Below, piece after piece: positions 44,925 to 53,660 of a DNA stretch of 64,000 bases (position 1 is its first letter; the number at the start of each line of letters is the position of its first letter). A program made the position numbers and the translations under genes. Below the pieces are notes generated by a model. The model had not been told where the DNA came from. It was given only the letters and a program-made list of their open reading frames with translations, and ran no database searches. This DNA is from Algoriphagus sp. NG3 (GTDB lineage Bacteria > Bacteroidota > Bacteroidia > Cytophagales > Cyclobacteriaceae), in NCBI RefSeq assembly GCF_034119865.1, contig NZ_CP139421.1, forward strand, positions 2,232,001 to 2,296,000, in the 5' to 3' direction.

Positions 44925-44960
44925 CTGTTTGTCATCAACAAACCACTGTTTGTCCCAACC
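44925..44960 (+). promoter_or_regulatory. Putative LytTR site upstream of the MauE-like gene
   Basis: CTGTTTGTCATCAAC and CTGTTTGTCCCAACC start 21 bp apart (44925 and 44946), the clearest of the three pairs. It lies in the intergenic DNA between the HTH gene and the MauE-like gene, about 127 bases before the ATG at 45087. Confidence 0.65.
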
Positions 44961-45086
44961 CCTTGATTTTAAATCATTTTTGCAAGAAACTTAACCCAAC
45001 AAAAAGGCTACCTCACCCCAGCTCCCGATATCACTTTGTTCATCGGGAAGAGGGCGCTAGTCACTGCTAACGATGATGACACGATT

Positions 45087-45530
45087 ATGAAAAGAACGCT
45101 CAGCATCCCACTTATTCTCCTCTGGACCTATACCGGTCTGGATAAACTGATCCGGTGGAAGGCAAGCAGGAATGCTTTTCGAAATCAGACCTTTCCAGCT
45201 GAGCTAGCGGAAGTATTGGCTTATGCAGTGCCTATAGCAGAGTTGCTGATCGCCCTGCTCCTACTCTTTTCTATTACCCGATGGTGGGGATACTTAGGCA
45301 GCATCTTATTGCTGACGGTATTTATCACCTATGTGGGGCTGATCTGGGTGGGAGCTTTTCCAAGGGTGCCGTGTAATTGTGCGGGGATATTGGAGAGTCT
45401 GGGCTGGGCGGCCCACTTTTGGTTGAATCTGGGGTTTATCGGGGTGGCGGTGTGGGGATTGGTGGTAAATGAGCACAGAGATGCACAGAGAAATGGGAGG
45501 AGCACAGAGAGAAAAGAGGTTAAGGGTTAA
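45087..45530 (+). CDS. MauE/DoxX-type redox-associated membrane protein
   Basis: Inner-membrane protein of 147 residues, read from ATG 45087; a TTG at 45036 would add 17 polar residues. Four membrane segments are visible (IPLILLWTYTGLDKLI, AYAVPIAELLIALLLLFSI, GYLGSILLLTVFITYVGLIW, FWLNLGFIGVAVWGLVV). The family CxC motif is VPCNCAGILESLGWAAHFWL near residues 95-115, which in MauE-like proteins passes electrons to extracytoplasmic thiols. It may serve the small secreted DUF6520 protein and the thioredoxin-like protein nearby. Confidence 0.88.
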   Translation: MKRTLSIPLILLWTYTGLDKLIRWKASRNAFRNQTFPAELAEVLAYAVPIAELLIALLLLFSITRWWGYLGSILLLTVFITYVGLIWVGAFPRVPCNCAGILESLGWAAHFWLNLGFIGVAVWGLVVNEHRDAQRNGRSTERKEVKG

Positions 45531-45597
45531 AAGTTAAAGGTTAAGCTGGACAGCGTAATAATAACTCAATTCATTACATTCCTAAATCCTGTAGAAA

Positions 45598-45733
45598 AAA
45601 GCCTGCCGTAGGTAGGCCCTGTGGGTAGCCCAGGGTAAGGAGGCACGACGTAACCCTGGGCAAGAGATACAGGATTCAGTCAGCGCTGGCCTTGGGATAT
45701 CAATCGGAGAAGGGAGCTTTGTGCCAGCAAGAC
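45598..45733 (+). repeat. Two-hairpin element, type CCCAGGGT, copy 2
   Basis: Same order and orientation as 39077-39222 with few substitutions (for example GCACGACGTAACCCTGGGC for GTACGACGCAACCCTGGGC). The compensating loop changes leave the stems intact. Confidence 0.75.
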
Positions 45734-45887
45734 GGAGACGGAAGTAGTAGGTAGTTGGCGTTTTCAGTCACAGTTGGCAGATTGGGCAGAAATGAAGTCT
45801 AAAAGTCGAGGATTACGATTGGAAGATTGAAAGAACTAGTCCGCCGTGGCGGATTGAAAAATTAGGAGAACCCCAACGGGGTGACTT

Positions 45888-46010
45888 GTAATAACCTAGG
45901 GTGGAGACCTGAGGAACGAAGGGCGTAACCCTAGGTCAAAAAAGATAATAAGGCCATTGCCTCGGACATGAAGTATGGTGGCAGTACGTAAGTTTATCCC
46001 GAGGAGGTGT
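45888..46010 (+). repeat. Two-hairpin element with CCTAGGGT stem
   Basis: Stem 1 is formed by AACCTAGGGTGGAGACC and CGTAACCCTAGGTC; stem 2 by GCCTCGGACATG and ATCCCGAGGAGG. The bases differ from the CCCGGG and CCCAGGGT types but the layout (stem, GA-rich loop, stem, CCTCGG stem) is the same. Confidence 0.55.
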
Positions 46011-46357
46011 ACAGAGTCTGTGAATTGGAGGATTAGAAATCCTACGATAGGAGATCGGGATTACAAATCTCGATCAGCCAACCTAAGCATACATTAATAA
46101 CCTTCGGGGTTGCAAAACCCCAAAAGTTATAAAAAAAGGGCGGCTGCTGAAGACCGCCCAGCAGTCCCAACTGATGCAAGTAGACTGCGAAAAATAACAA
46201 CAGGAATTTATCCCTCGAAAAGACCGGAGCTCGAGGCTGGTCTGTGCTGATGGATTCCTGAATGGGAAAAGCCGAAAACCCTTTAACAGAGTAGGCATTT
46301 TAACCACGTACCGAGGGATCATTCATTTAAGTTCTCTCGGAACTCCAAACGGTTTTA

Positions 46358-46384
46358 CCTGTTTTTGATTTGTTAAAAAACAGG
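46358..46384 (+). promoter_or_regulatory. Hairpin next to the DUF6520 start codon
   Basis: CCTGTTTTT and AAAAACAGG form a perfect 9-bp stem with a 9-base loop ending 7 bases before the ATG. It could control translation start or mRNA stability. Confidence 0.4.
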
Positions 46385-46391
46385 ACATATT

Positions 46392-46679
46392 ATGAATAAA
46401 GTAAAGGGCGCTTTGCCCATAATCGCTTTTGTATTTGCTGCCTTTGCAGCGTTTGCGTTTAACTTCCCAGAAAATGAAGTTACTTCCAAATATGGAAGCC
46501 ATGCTGGAGACATCTATGATGTCACTAATGTAAACATGGGGCCGGATACGGATGAATATCAATGCAATGGGGAAACCAGTCAATGCCTTTTCGAAGATCA
46601 GGAATTGCAAAACCCTGTATCAAGCTCTTGGGGTGAGTTTGACCCTGGAGATGCATTGATTCCAATTCCAACCAAATAA
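46392..46679 (+). CDS. DUF6520 family small secreted protein
   Basis: A 95-residue protein. Residues 1-24 are a signal- or anchor-like helix (LPIIAFVFAAFAAFAFNF, following MNKVKG). The mature part is acidic with two Cys in EYQCNGETSQC (Cys58 and Cys65), which could form a small disulfide loop, and ends in Pro/Ile-rich text. DUF6520 proteins commonly lie beside MauE, SusC/D and thioredoxin-like genes in this phylum, as here. The function is unknown; I infer an exported peptide-like cargo or redox partner. A perfect 10-bp terminator stem follows. Confidence 0.75.
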   Translation: MNKVKGALPIIAFVFAAFAAFAFNFPENEVTSKYGSHAGDIYDVTNVNMGPDTDEYQCNGETSQCLFEDQELQNPVSSSWGEFDPGDALIPIPTK

Positions 46680-46690
46680 TTTAGTAATTC

Positions 46691-46722
46691 AGCCATTGGA
46701 CGTATCCAATGGCTGTTTAAAT
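46691..46722. terminator. Bidirectional terminator between the DUF6520 and SusD genes
   Basis: AGCCATTGGA and TCCAATGGCT pair perfectly over 10 bp with a CGTA loop, with a T-rich stretch on the plus side (TTTAAATTTT). It lies between two converging genes. Confidence 0.85.
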
Positions 46723-46723
46723 T

Positions 46724-48103
46724 TTATAACTTGTTATTTAAGCTTTGTTCATTAGGTGGGATTTCCAGCCTGTAGTTTTCAGGCTTTGTCCCCAATTCAT
46801 ATAACTCACCCTGAATAGTCCGCCCGACGGGGCCCTGCCAGCCCGAATCACCCAAAAACCTCCTAAGGTCCCGCCAACGATTCAACCCCCGGTTAATCAA
46901 TTCTTTTCTTCGCTCAAGTAAGACCAAGTCCAGCACTTCCCCAGCATCATTTATGCTGAATGGCTCAAAAGTCCCTGTAAGATATCTCGAAGGCAAAAAT
47001 TCATTCAAGGTTTCCAAAGCTTCCTGCGAGTTCCCCAATCTCACGAGTGCTTCAGCCTTCATCAGATATAATTCCCCAATTGTAATTCCTGTGAACAACT
47101 GAAATGAACCGGAAAAATTACCGATAAAATTCACATTCCCGTCTGAATTGGGAACAGAAAAGTAAAGGTATTTCCTGATGTCATCCTCATCGTATGTTCC
47201 GTAGATTTCCGGACTGACAAAAGTCTGTGCAGAATTCTGGAACGAATAAGATATGGACTGGAGATGCATAAACACTTCGGTGTTGAATCTGGGAATCGGG
47301 TAGGTATTACGGGGCAAGGGTATATTCAGCAGCTCTGGAACAGTATTGAAATCCAAAAGGTCCGATCTGATTTCCAAGGATTTTTCAACATTTTCCAAAA
47401 CCTTCTCATATTCCTTCAATTGAAGATATATCCTGGCAAGAAGTCCATAACATGCCGCTTTGGAGGGTCTCAAAAGATCCAAATTGGATTCTGGCAAGAC
47501 TTCAGCGGCCTCGATCAGATCTGTGATAATCTGCATAAACACTTCTCTGGATGTAGCAAGGCCTTTGATTTCATCAATCGAAGGAGTCAATTTCAGGGGA
47601 ATAGCATGTCTATCCAGGTCATCTTCATTTAGTATCGGATGGGAAAACATTTCCAGCAGATCAAAATAATGATAGGCTCTCAGGAACTTTGCTCTAGCCC
47701 TGATTTCTTCCAGCTGCTTTTCTTCCTCTGCTGAACCAGAAATAATTGATAGGGATTCCTCCAGAACCAGATTGATTCTGAAAATCCTGGAATATGGAGA
47801 GCTCCAAGAATCCAAATTTCCCTGGGCATTGCTCAGTGCCATATTCCATTGGTATCCCTTACGCTCCAACTCCCCCATCCCCACCCAACTTGCGTCGGAA
47901 ATGTGCAGATCATCTGAAAAAATCAACCCAAACCCATCCCCCGCATTCATTTGATCCACCACATTCAGAATAGCATGCAAATCCTCCGCTGTATTGGGGA
48001 CCACAATATCCTTTGAAGGCCTTTCATCTAAAAAGCCATCGCAAGAGACTAATAGTAGGCTACATAAAAAGCCAATCATCCCTGTATATTTTATATGGTT
48101 CAT
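46724..48103 (-). CDS. SusD/RagB-family lipoprotein
   Basis: Surface lipoprotein partner of the SusC receptor upstream on the same strand. The lipoprotein signal ends in SLLLVSC (Cys21) and DGFLDERPSKDI follows, as in SusD_RagB proteins. Helical repeats hold AKFLRAYHYFDLLEMFSHPI near residue 135; the closing motif is LLERRKELINRGLNRWRDLR near 400. It is shorter (459 residues) than the sugar-type SusD at 27592. Distance to SusC is 165 bp. The neighbours suggest it may bind a peptide rather than a glycan. Confidence 0.93.
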   Translation of the reverse strand: MNHIKYTGMIGFLCSLLLVSCDGFLDERPSKDIVVPNTAEDLHAILNVVDQMNAGDGFGLIFSDDLHISDASWVGMGELERKGYQWNMALSNAQGNLDSWSSPYSRIFRINLVLEESLSIISGSAEEEKQLEEIRARAKFLRAYHYFDLLEMFSHPILNEDDLDRHAIPLKLTPSIDEIKGLATSREVFMQIITDLIEAAEVLPESNLDLLRPSKAACYGLLARIYLQLKEYEKVLENVEKSLEIRSDLLDFNTVPELLNIPLPRNTYPIPRFNTEVFMHLQSISYSFQNSAQTFVSPEIYGTYDEDDIRKYLYFSVPNSDGNVNFIGNFSGSFQLFTGITIGELYLMKAEALVRLGNSQEALETLNEFLPSRYLTGTFEPFSINDAGEVLDLVLLERRKELINRGLNRWRDLRRFLGDSGWQGPVGRTIQGELYELGTKPENYRLEIPPNEQSLNNKL

Positions 48104-48268
48104 ATTTTCTTATTAGTTGTTTTTATTGATCAGTCCTGACTTGAGCCAGGAAGTTATTTTCTACTAGTTGTCTGCCTCCAGGCAGCTGTCAATTACTCAT
48201 CGTCATATTTATTTTTTGGATTCCAGTTTATCCGACTTTGCTTGAGGGAATAGTCAATCTAGAGACTC

Positions 48269-51200
48269 TCAAATATCTATTCTAAGACCCAGTGCCAGGC
48301 TTCTCGGAGGGGGGATATCCTGAAAATCGGGGTCGATCCGGAAGTCCGTCTTTTTCCAGAGTATACCCAGATTACTGACATAGGAATACAATTCAGCCGA
48401 CCTGAAAGGAAGCCAATGCTGGCTTTTCCTTTCCATTCTATATGCTATACGGACATCCTGAAATCGGATGTGGTCTCCCCTCTCTGCTGTAATTTCCGAA
48501 TAGCGATAAATGGTCTGCCTGTTGGAATTCACAACCAATGGCATGGAGGGAACATCAGTGATCAATTCTTCCCCTGCCTGCTGCCAGCGAAGATGGTAGT
48601 CTGCATGGGTGATGCGGCCGTTTACCAGATCCACGTAGTTCACTGTATTCCTTCTGAAATAATATCCCAATCTGTATGAGATATTGAAAGATATACTCAA
48701 GCCTTTATAGCCCAGGGTATTTCGCAGGGAGCCAAAGGAGGTGGGTCTCGATGATCCATGATACACGACATTATCTGATGTCATGCCAGCCCTAATTGCT
48801 GAATAATCCGTGCTGGGCTCACCATCCAATATTCCACGTGGATCTCCCGTATCGGGGTCTAGGCCTCCCCATGGATAGCTGTATAATGAAAACAAGGGTC
48901 TACCTTCCAGTGGAGTCACTAGCTGGGAGAAGATCAGGTTATCCGCTCTGGCAGGGATGTCATATTCGGTCACCTCTTCTCTCACTAGACTATGGAAGAA
49001 ATTAATATCCCACCTAAAACTACTCCGTAAAGGACTTGACCTGAGTTCCAAATCCATCCCTGTCGTGCGGGTGGATCCAAAATTCCCTCTGTATTGTTGG
49101 ATACCTTGTGAAGGTGGTGTAGGTATGTCTCCGATCAGATCCTGCCCCATCTTGGAATAGAATTCAAGTGATCCGTCGAGTATGTCATTTTTGAAACCAA
49201 AGTCAATTGCCGCATTCCACACCTTTATCTTTTCCCATCGGAGGTATGGATTAGGTGGGTTGCGGATGACAGCCGCCCTTTCACCCGGATTCAGCGAATT
49301 GGAAGCGGTGATGTAATAGGATGCAGTGGTGAAAGCAGAGATGCTTTTGTCCACATTCCCATTATAGCCAAACGTGCTCCGCAGTTTTAGATAAGGAATA
49401 AAGCCAGCGCGATAAAAACTTTCCTGACTTATCGTCCAGCCCAATCCTGTAGACCAGAGCGGGACACCACGCTGGTTGGTGTTGACACCGAAAATATTTG
49501 AGGCATCTTTTCTGGCGCTTAGAGAAAACATGTACCGCTTCCTATACGAATAAGAAGCATTTGCAAATCCGGAAACAAACCGATCAACGGTTCCACCATG
49601 GATGTCTCCGGTTGGCACAGTAGCCAATCCATTGGTTGGTTGGATCCTGAACCTTGTCAGATAATCCACCGGAAGGCTCAGGCCTAGCATGTCGTCGTAG
49701 CCATAATAACCCACACCCGATGTAAGCTGATTGACCTCCTTGAGTTCCGCACCTATAATGGCATGAATTTCATGTTCTTTCCTCCAGGTTTGATCCAGGT
49801 TAACCTGCCCCCTCAAGTAATTTCCGGAAGAGTTACTCTGTTTCAAATTTAGCATCCCTCCCATGGGAATTGGATAGCTCAGCATACCCTCCTCGGAAAT
49901 CTGCGTGTATCTGTTGATCAGATAACGGGTGGAGTAACTCTCAAGGGGACTGTGATTTCGGTTTTCACCGGAATTGGCCCAGTATTGATACCGAACTGTA
50001 GTTTTCAGCCAAGGTGCTATTTTATACCCTGCCGACAGATTAATTCTGGCATCTGACTGCCTAAGTCTGTTGGATGTCAGTCCTATTTCATTTAGGGGAG
50101 TATAGGTGCTATTCAGAAATCCCATCTCCTCCATTTCCTTTATGTATCGGCTATTATAATCCCTGATCACCGTCTGGGGATTTCCCGATTCGTCCAGCAG
50201 TTTTTCGTATGGCTGCATGGCAGGAATATCCGTCCCGCTTTCATTTTCAGATAGGGCCCAATATACCGAAGCTCCGAGGTCCAATCGGCCATCGGCTGAT
50301 CTCCAGTCATTTTGGAATGATGAGGTGTACCGCTTATTGAAATTGCCAGGAACTGAATTCTGATTGTTGTCATAACCCAGTGAAAAAGCATACCGGTATA
50401 GATCGGCCCCACCATCCAGCCCCAGACTGTATTGCTGATTGACGGCTGTCCTGTAGAAATGATCCATTAATTCTGCACGGCTGTCAAAGGCAGCATATTG
50501 GGCAAGGGCTGTGTTTTTTTCTGCTATTGAAAGGTTCCCTTCCCTATTGGCAATCAGGGTCTCCACCACCGGAGATAGTGCAGGCCTACTTGACAGGTTG
50601 ATCCTACTATCATAATTCCCATTGTTGAAGAGCTGTTCTTCCACTCCGATGAATTCTCCGATGTCCATCTGTGATCTTGCGAAAAGGTCAGGTTTCCGGA
50701 TGAAATTCACATTAGCGTTCAATGTAACCCGCATTGGACTCTTAAAAGAACCTGATTTTGTTTTCACTACAATAACCCCATTACCCGATCTTGCTCCCCA
50801 GATCGATGCAGCAGCAGCATCCCTCAATATGGTAATGCTCTCCACATCATTGGGGTTGATGTTTTCCAAAGGACCGTCATATGGAAAATTGTCTACGATG
50901 ATCAGGGGTTGGGTTTCGGCAAAGAATGTATTTCTGCCCCGGATACTGATAGGATCTGAGGCTGCTCCCGGTCCTCTGTTGAAAATCAGACTGGGAGTGA
51001 CATTTTCCAGCCTATCCAGAAGGCCTGTACTTACGCTCCTGTTGATCAGGTCACGATCCACTTGGACAAATGACCCAGTAGCCCTTTCTTTGGGGATTTC
51101 CTGAAATCCGGTAGAAAGAACCGTGACTTCCTCCAGCCCTCTTATGTCTTCCATCAGGTAAATCATATGATCTGAAGTACCAAGCCAATCCTGAACCGGA

Positions 51201-51463
51201 CTCTCCATGGATTGGAAGCCCAGAAAGGAAATTATTAATACTGATTCGGGATCCAGCTCGGACAGAAGGAATCTGCCATTCTGATCTGTAACAGTCAGCT
51301 TGGATGAAGCAGAGATTTTGACTGTGGCTCCTGGGAGAGGGATGCTGTCACTGGCGGAAAAGATCCTGCCGGTGACGGAGACTATCTGCTGGGCTTGCAG
51401 TCCTTCCACAGAGGAAAGGAAAAGGATCACTGCAAGAATGCTGTCTATGGTATTTTTTTTCAT
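48269..51463 (-). CDS. SusC/RagA-type TonB-dependent receptor
   Basis: Outer-membrane importer of 1064 residues. After a signal peptide (SILAVILFLSSVEGLQAQ) there is directly a carboxypeptidase-like domain (VTGRIFSASDSIPLPGATVK), then the plug (PLIIVDNFPYDG, ILRDAAAASIWGARSGNGV) and the barrel, ending LALGLRIDI. There is no STN domain, in contrast to the two other SusC proteins here, so it is not linked to an ECF/FecR pair. It overlaps the thioredoxin-like gene by 4 bases (ATGA), so translation is coupled. Confidence 0.96.
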   Translation of the reverse strand: MKKNTIDSILAVILFLSSVEGLQAQQIVSVTGRIFSASDSIPLPGATVKISASSKLTVTDQNGRFLLSELDPESVLIISFLGFQSMESPVQDWLGTSDHMIYLMEDIRGLEEVTVLSTGFQEIPKERATGSFVQVDRDLINRSVSTGLLDRLENVTPSLIFNRGPGAASDPISIRGRNTFFAETQPLIIVDNFPYDGPLENINPNDVESITILRDAAAASIWGARSGNGVIVVKTKSGSFKSPMRVTLNANVNFIRKPDLFARSQMDIGEFIGVEEQLFNNGNYDSRINLSSRPALSPVVETLIANREGNLSIAEKNTALAQYAAFDSRAELMDHFYRTAVNQQYSLGLDGGADLYRYAFSLGYDNNQNSVPGNFNKRYTSSFQNDWRSADGRLDLGASVYWALSENESGTDIPAMQPYEKLLDESGNPQTVIRDYNSRYIKEMEEMGFLNSTYTPLNEIGLTSNRLRQSDARINLSAGYKIAPWLKTTVRYQYWANSGENRNHSPLESYSTRYLINRYTQISEEGMLSYPIPMGGMLNLKQSNSSGNYLRGQVNLDQTWRKEHEIHAIIGAELKEVNQLTSGVGYYGYDDMLGLSLPVDYLTRFRIQPTNGLATVPTGDIHGGTVDRFVSGFANASYSYRKRYMFSLSARKDASNIFGVNTNQRGVPLWSTGLGWTISQESFYRAGFIPYLKLRSTFGYNGNVDKSISAFTTASYYITASNSLNPGERAAVIRNPPNPYLRWEKIKVWNAAIDFGFKNDILDGSLEFYSKMGQDLIGDIPTPPSQGIQQYRGNFGSTRTTGMDLELRSSPLRSSFRWDINFFHSLVREEVTEYDIPARADNLIFSQLVTPLEGRPLFSLYSYPWGGLDPDTGDPRGILDGEPSTDYSAIRAGMTSDNVVYHGSSRPTSFGSLRNTLGYKGLSISFNISYRLGYYFRRNTVNYVDLVNGRITHADYHLRWQQAGEELITDVPSMPLVVNSNRQTIYRYSEITAERGDHIRFQDVRIAYRMERKSQHWLPFRSAELYSYVSNLGILWKKTDFRIDPDFQDIPPPRSLALGLRIDI

Positions 51464-53265
51464 TTTACAAGTGGTTGGATGGATGATGGTTCAGTCTCTT
51501 TGAGTGAATCCAGGTATTCGATCAAGCCTTGTGGGGTTTTGGGGATATTTCCTAGATTGGTAACTCCTCCATCCCTGCCGATCACCATCTGCTCTGGAAA
51601 GGCATGAATGTGGTAGTACATTAGAAAAGGATGCGTTTTTCCGGGGGCATTTAGGTTAATGGACACCTTGGACGAGTATTTCTCAGAAGAAATGTTTTTA
51701 AGCCAGCGTTCATGTTGATTATCGTTGGAAATGAAGACAAACTCTACTTCCGGATCACCCTTGAAATGTGAGACCACAGGAGAAAGGAGCCTTTCGTAGT
51801 AGCTGGCGGAAGCTTGGCAGCCTGGAAGCCAAAATTGGATAAGCCGGATCTTGCCGTCATCTCCTTTGAGAACCACAGAATCCCCCTCGGCATTGGTGAG
51901 TGGAATGGAAGCAATAGGAGCCCCTATCCTCTGGGAATGATATAGGGATCGTATCAACTCACTGATCCAAGGGGTCTGGAGGATATCCAGAGCTTTCTCA
52001 AATTGAGAATTACTGTCGTTAAAGGTTCGGAAATTTTTGATGAGGTATTTGGCATATACCGGATCACGTACTGTTTCGGGTATCGAAGTGAGAAAGTTGG
52101 CCATAGGCTCCTTTTCCATGTATGAAATGATCGAAAGCTTTTGGTATAGGTAGTCTATGAAGTACACAGACCAAGCTGCTCCTTCCGGTATTCTGTAATT
52201 TTCTTCCAGGATTCGGTCCTGATAAAGCTGGCGATAGGATGGATTGTCTTCCAGACCTAGCCGCAGGTACAAAAAATGCTTTAACTGATCATATTGGAGC
52301 TTTCCCAGCAGGTCGGCTATCAGAATTTGCCAAAAATCTGTAGGCAATCTGCCCTCAAAATTATCAATTACCTCCCATGCTCTATGGGACTCTAGTTCTT
52401 TGGAAAATCCCTGTTTTAGGTATTCCATTCCACTTTCATCCGGAGAAACAAACTGGATGGTGGGCCGGATAGATGAATTTGAGGCCTTAGCTTTGGCTAT
52501 GCGAATAGAATCTTCTTCGCTGTGCCCCCAATAATCAGATTCACCTGTAAACATGATCGGATCCTGTCCGAATCGATGCATCTCAATTGCCTGAGCGAGT
52601 TCAAACTGGCACCGGAACTTTTCCGCTGCAGGACCTGAAAACAGCACATTGCCTGTCTGGAAATCCAGGCGGATGCGGACGCTGTCCCCCGGTTCAACAA
52701 GAAATCGGTCCAGGTATTTAAACATTCCGTTTCGGATGGTAACCCTTGCATACCCTGACAAGGGCGGAGATGTCCATTGCGCTTTTTTAGCACCCCAAGA
52801 ACCTTCAAAAACACTTCCATTGGAAAGGGAAACATGTTCAATATAGGGCTTTGGAACATCGAGCTCATTCAGGTAAGGATCCCAAATGCGAAACTCCAGA
52901 GAATCTATGGGGTGTACACTCATAGTCTCTACATGGATTACTGCGGGGAGTCCCTCCCCCACCGCAGCAGAAGAGCTCTCGCCCTCCTGCCCTTGGATAC
53001 CTGCCACATTATCGTGTACAGCCAACTTGGCTATTCGATTGTCGGCAGGCAGGCCGGAGTGATCAACCAAACTACCATCCTCCGGCAAAGTATCGGAGCG
53101 GGTTTCCCCGCCCCGATGGGTGTCTCCTTGTTCAGGGGAGACTTGGGGCTGCGACCTATGAAGAAAATCCGCCCCGGGTGAATCAGCAACTTGTGCCGTT
53201 AGTGTGTTTGTGGGAAGACATAGGCATAGATATCCCACTAAGCATAGAAGTATGTTTTTTTTCAT
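51460..53265 (-). CDS. Thioredoxin-like (TlpA-type) secreted protein with a degenerate CxxC
   Basis: A 601-residue periplasmic protein that starts the thioredoxin-like/SusC/SusD operon. A Sec signal (LLCLVGYLCLCLPTNTLTA) is followed by a region with DUF4369/beta-sandwich features and a long helical middle. The last 140 residues are a thioredoxin fold (IRLIQFWLPGCQASASYYER, PEVEFVFISNDNQHERW, FPEQMVIGRDGGVTNLGN). The usual WCxxC active site reads W-L-P-G-C-Q-A-S: only the first Cys remains and the second is Ser. Such a protein could hold mixed disulfides but would not be a normal reductase. It may handle cysteine-containing ligands of the SusCD pair. Confidence 0.85.
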   Translation of the reverse strand: MKKNILLCLVGYLCLCLPTNTLTAQVADSPGADFLHRSQPQVSPEQGDTHRGGETRSDTLPEDGSLVDHSGLPADNRIAKLAVHDNVAGIQGQEGESSSAAVGEGLPAVIHVETMSVHPIDSLEFRIWDPYLNELDVPKPYIEHVSLSNGSVFEGSWGAKKAQWTSPPLSGYARVTIRNGMFKYLDRFLVEPGDSVRIRLDFQTGNVLFSGPAAEKFRCQFELAQAIEMHRFGQDPIMFTGESDYWGHSEEDSIRIAKAKASNSSIRPTIQFVSPDESGMEYLKQGFSKELESHRAWEVIDNFEGRLPTDFWQILIADLLGKLQYDQLKHFLYLRLGLEDNPSYRQLYQDRILEENYRIPEGAAWSVYFIDYLYQKLSIISYMEKEPMANFLTSIPETVRDPVYAKYLIKNFRTFNDSNSQFEKALDILQTPWISELIRSLYHSQRIGAPIASIPLTNAEGDSVVLKGDDGKIRLIQFWLPGCQASASYYERLLSPVVSHFKGDPEVEFVFISNDNQHERWLKNISSEKYSSKVSINLNAPGKTHPFLMYYHIHAFPEQMVIGRDGGVTNLGNIPKTPQGLIEYLDSLKETEPSSIQPLVK

Positions 53266-53410
53266 GAGATTTATAATTGTTTTTTAATGGCCTCATGGAA
53301 TGCCTTCAACTGAGATAGAATTAGACATAGCTATCCTGCTTCAGGCATTTCATGTGCTTTTTGTTTTAAGCTGGCGGTTCGACGGGCTCACCGACCGAAG
53401 ACGGAAGTGT
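53266..53410. other. AT-rich upstream region of the thioredoxin-like operon
   Basis: TTATAATTGTTTTTTA just upstream of the ATG is AT-rich and probably carries the promoter, but no exact -7 match was found. No gene. Confidence 0.4.
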
Positions 53411-53660
53411 GTACCGTCATTGCGAGGAGGTACGACGAAGCAATCTCAGTCGATAGTCCACAGTCAACTGACCACAGTCCACGGCCGTCAGTGGAACAGG
53501 AGAGACTAAGCAATCTCAGTCGCAGTCATCAGTCGCAGTGTGAGCGTCATTGCGAGGACGAAGGACGAAGCAATCTCAGTGTGTGAAGTACTAACTTCCG
53601 TGAGATTGCTTTGTCAAGACACTCTCCTATCGTCGAGTGTCTTTCCTCGCAATGACGTGC
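53411..53660. repeat. TCATTGCGAGG palindrome family, separate cluster
   Basis: GTCATTGCGAGGAGGTACGA, GAAGCAATCTCAGTC, GTCATTGCGAGGACGAAGG and CCTCGCAATGACG occur here as inverted pairs around CAGTCGCAGTCATCAG. These are the same words as in the large array at 60918-64000, showing a second location of the family. Confidence 0.75.

Larger units (their letters stand above)
45531..46391. other. Repeat-rich intergenic region
   Basis: No gene. It holds the two-hairpin element at 45598-45733, a CAGTCACAGTTGGCAG tract near 45755, a second two-hairpin-like element at 45888-46010 and two hairpins at 46100-46163 (TTCGGGGTTGCAAAACCCC; GGGCGGCTGCTGAAGACCGCCC). The final 90 bases belong to the leader of the DUF6520 gene. 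Confidence 0.6.

Noticed and set aside
46083..46322. 79-residue minus-strand frame before the DUF6520 gene
   Set aside because: It runs through hairpins and repeat DNA; no recognisable protein features.
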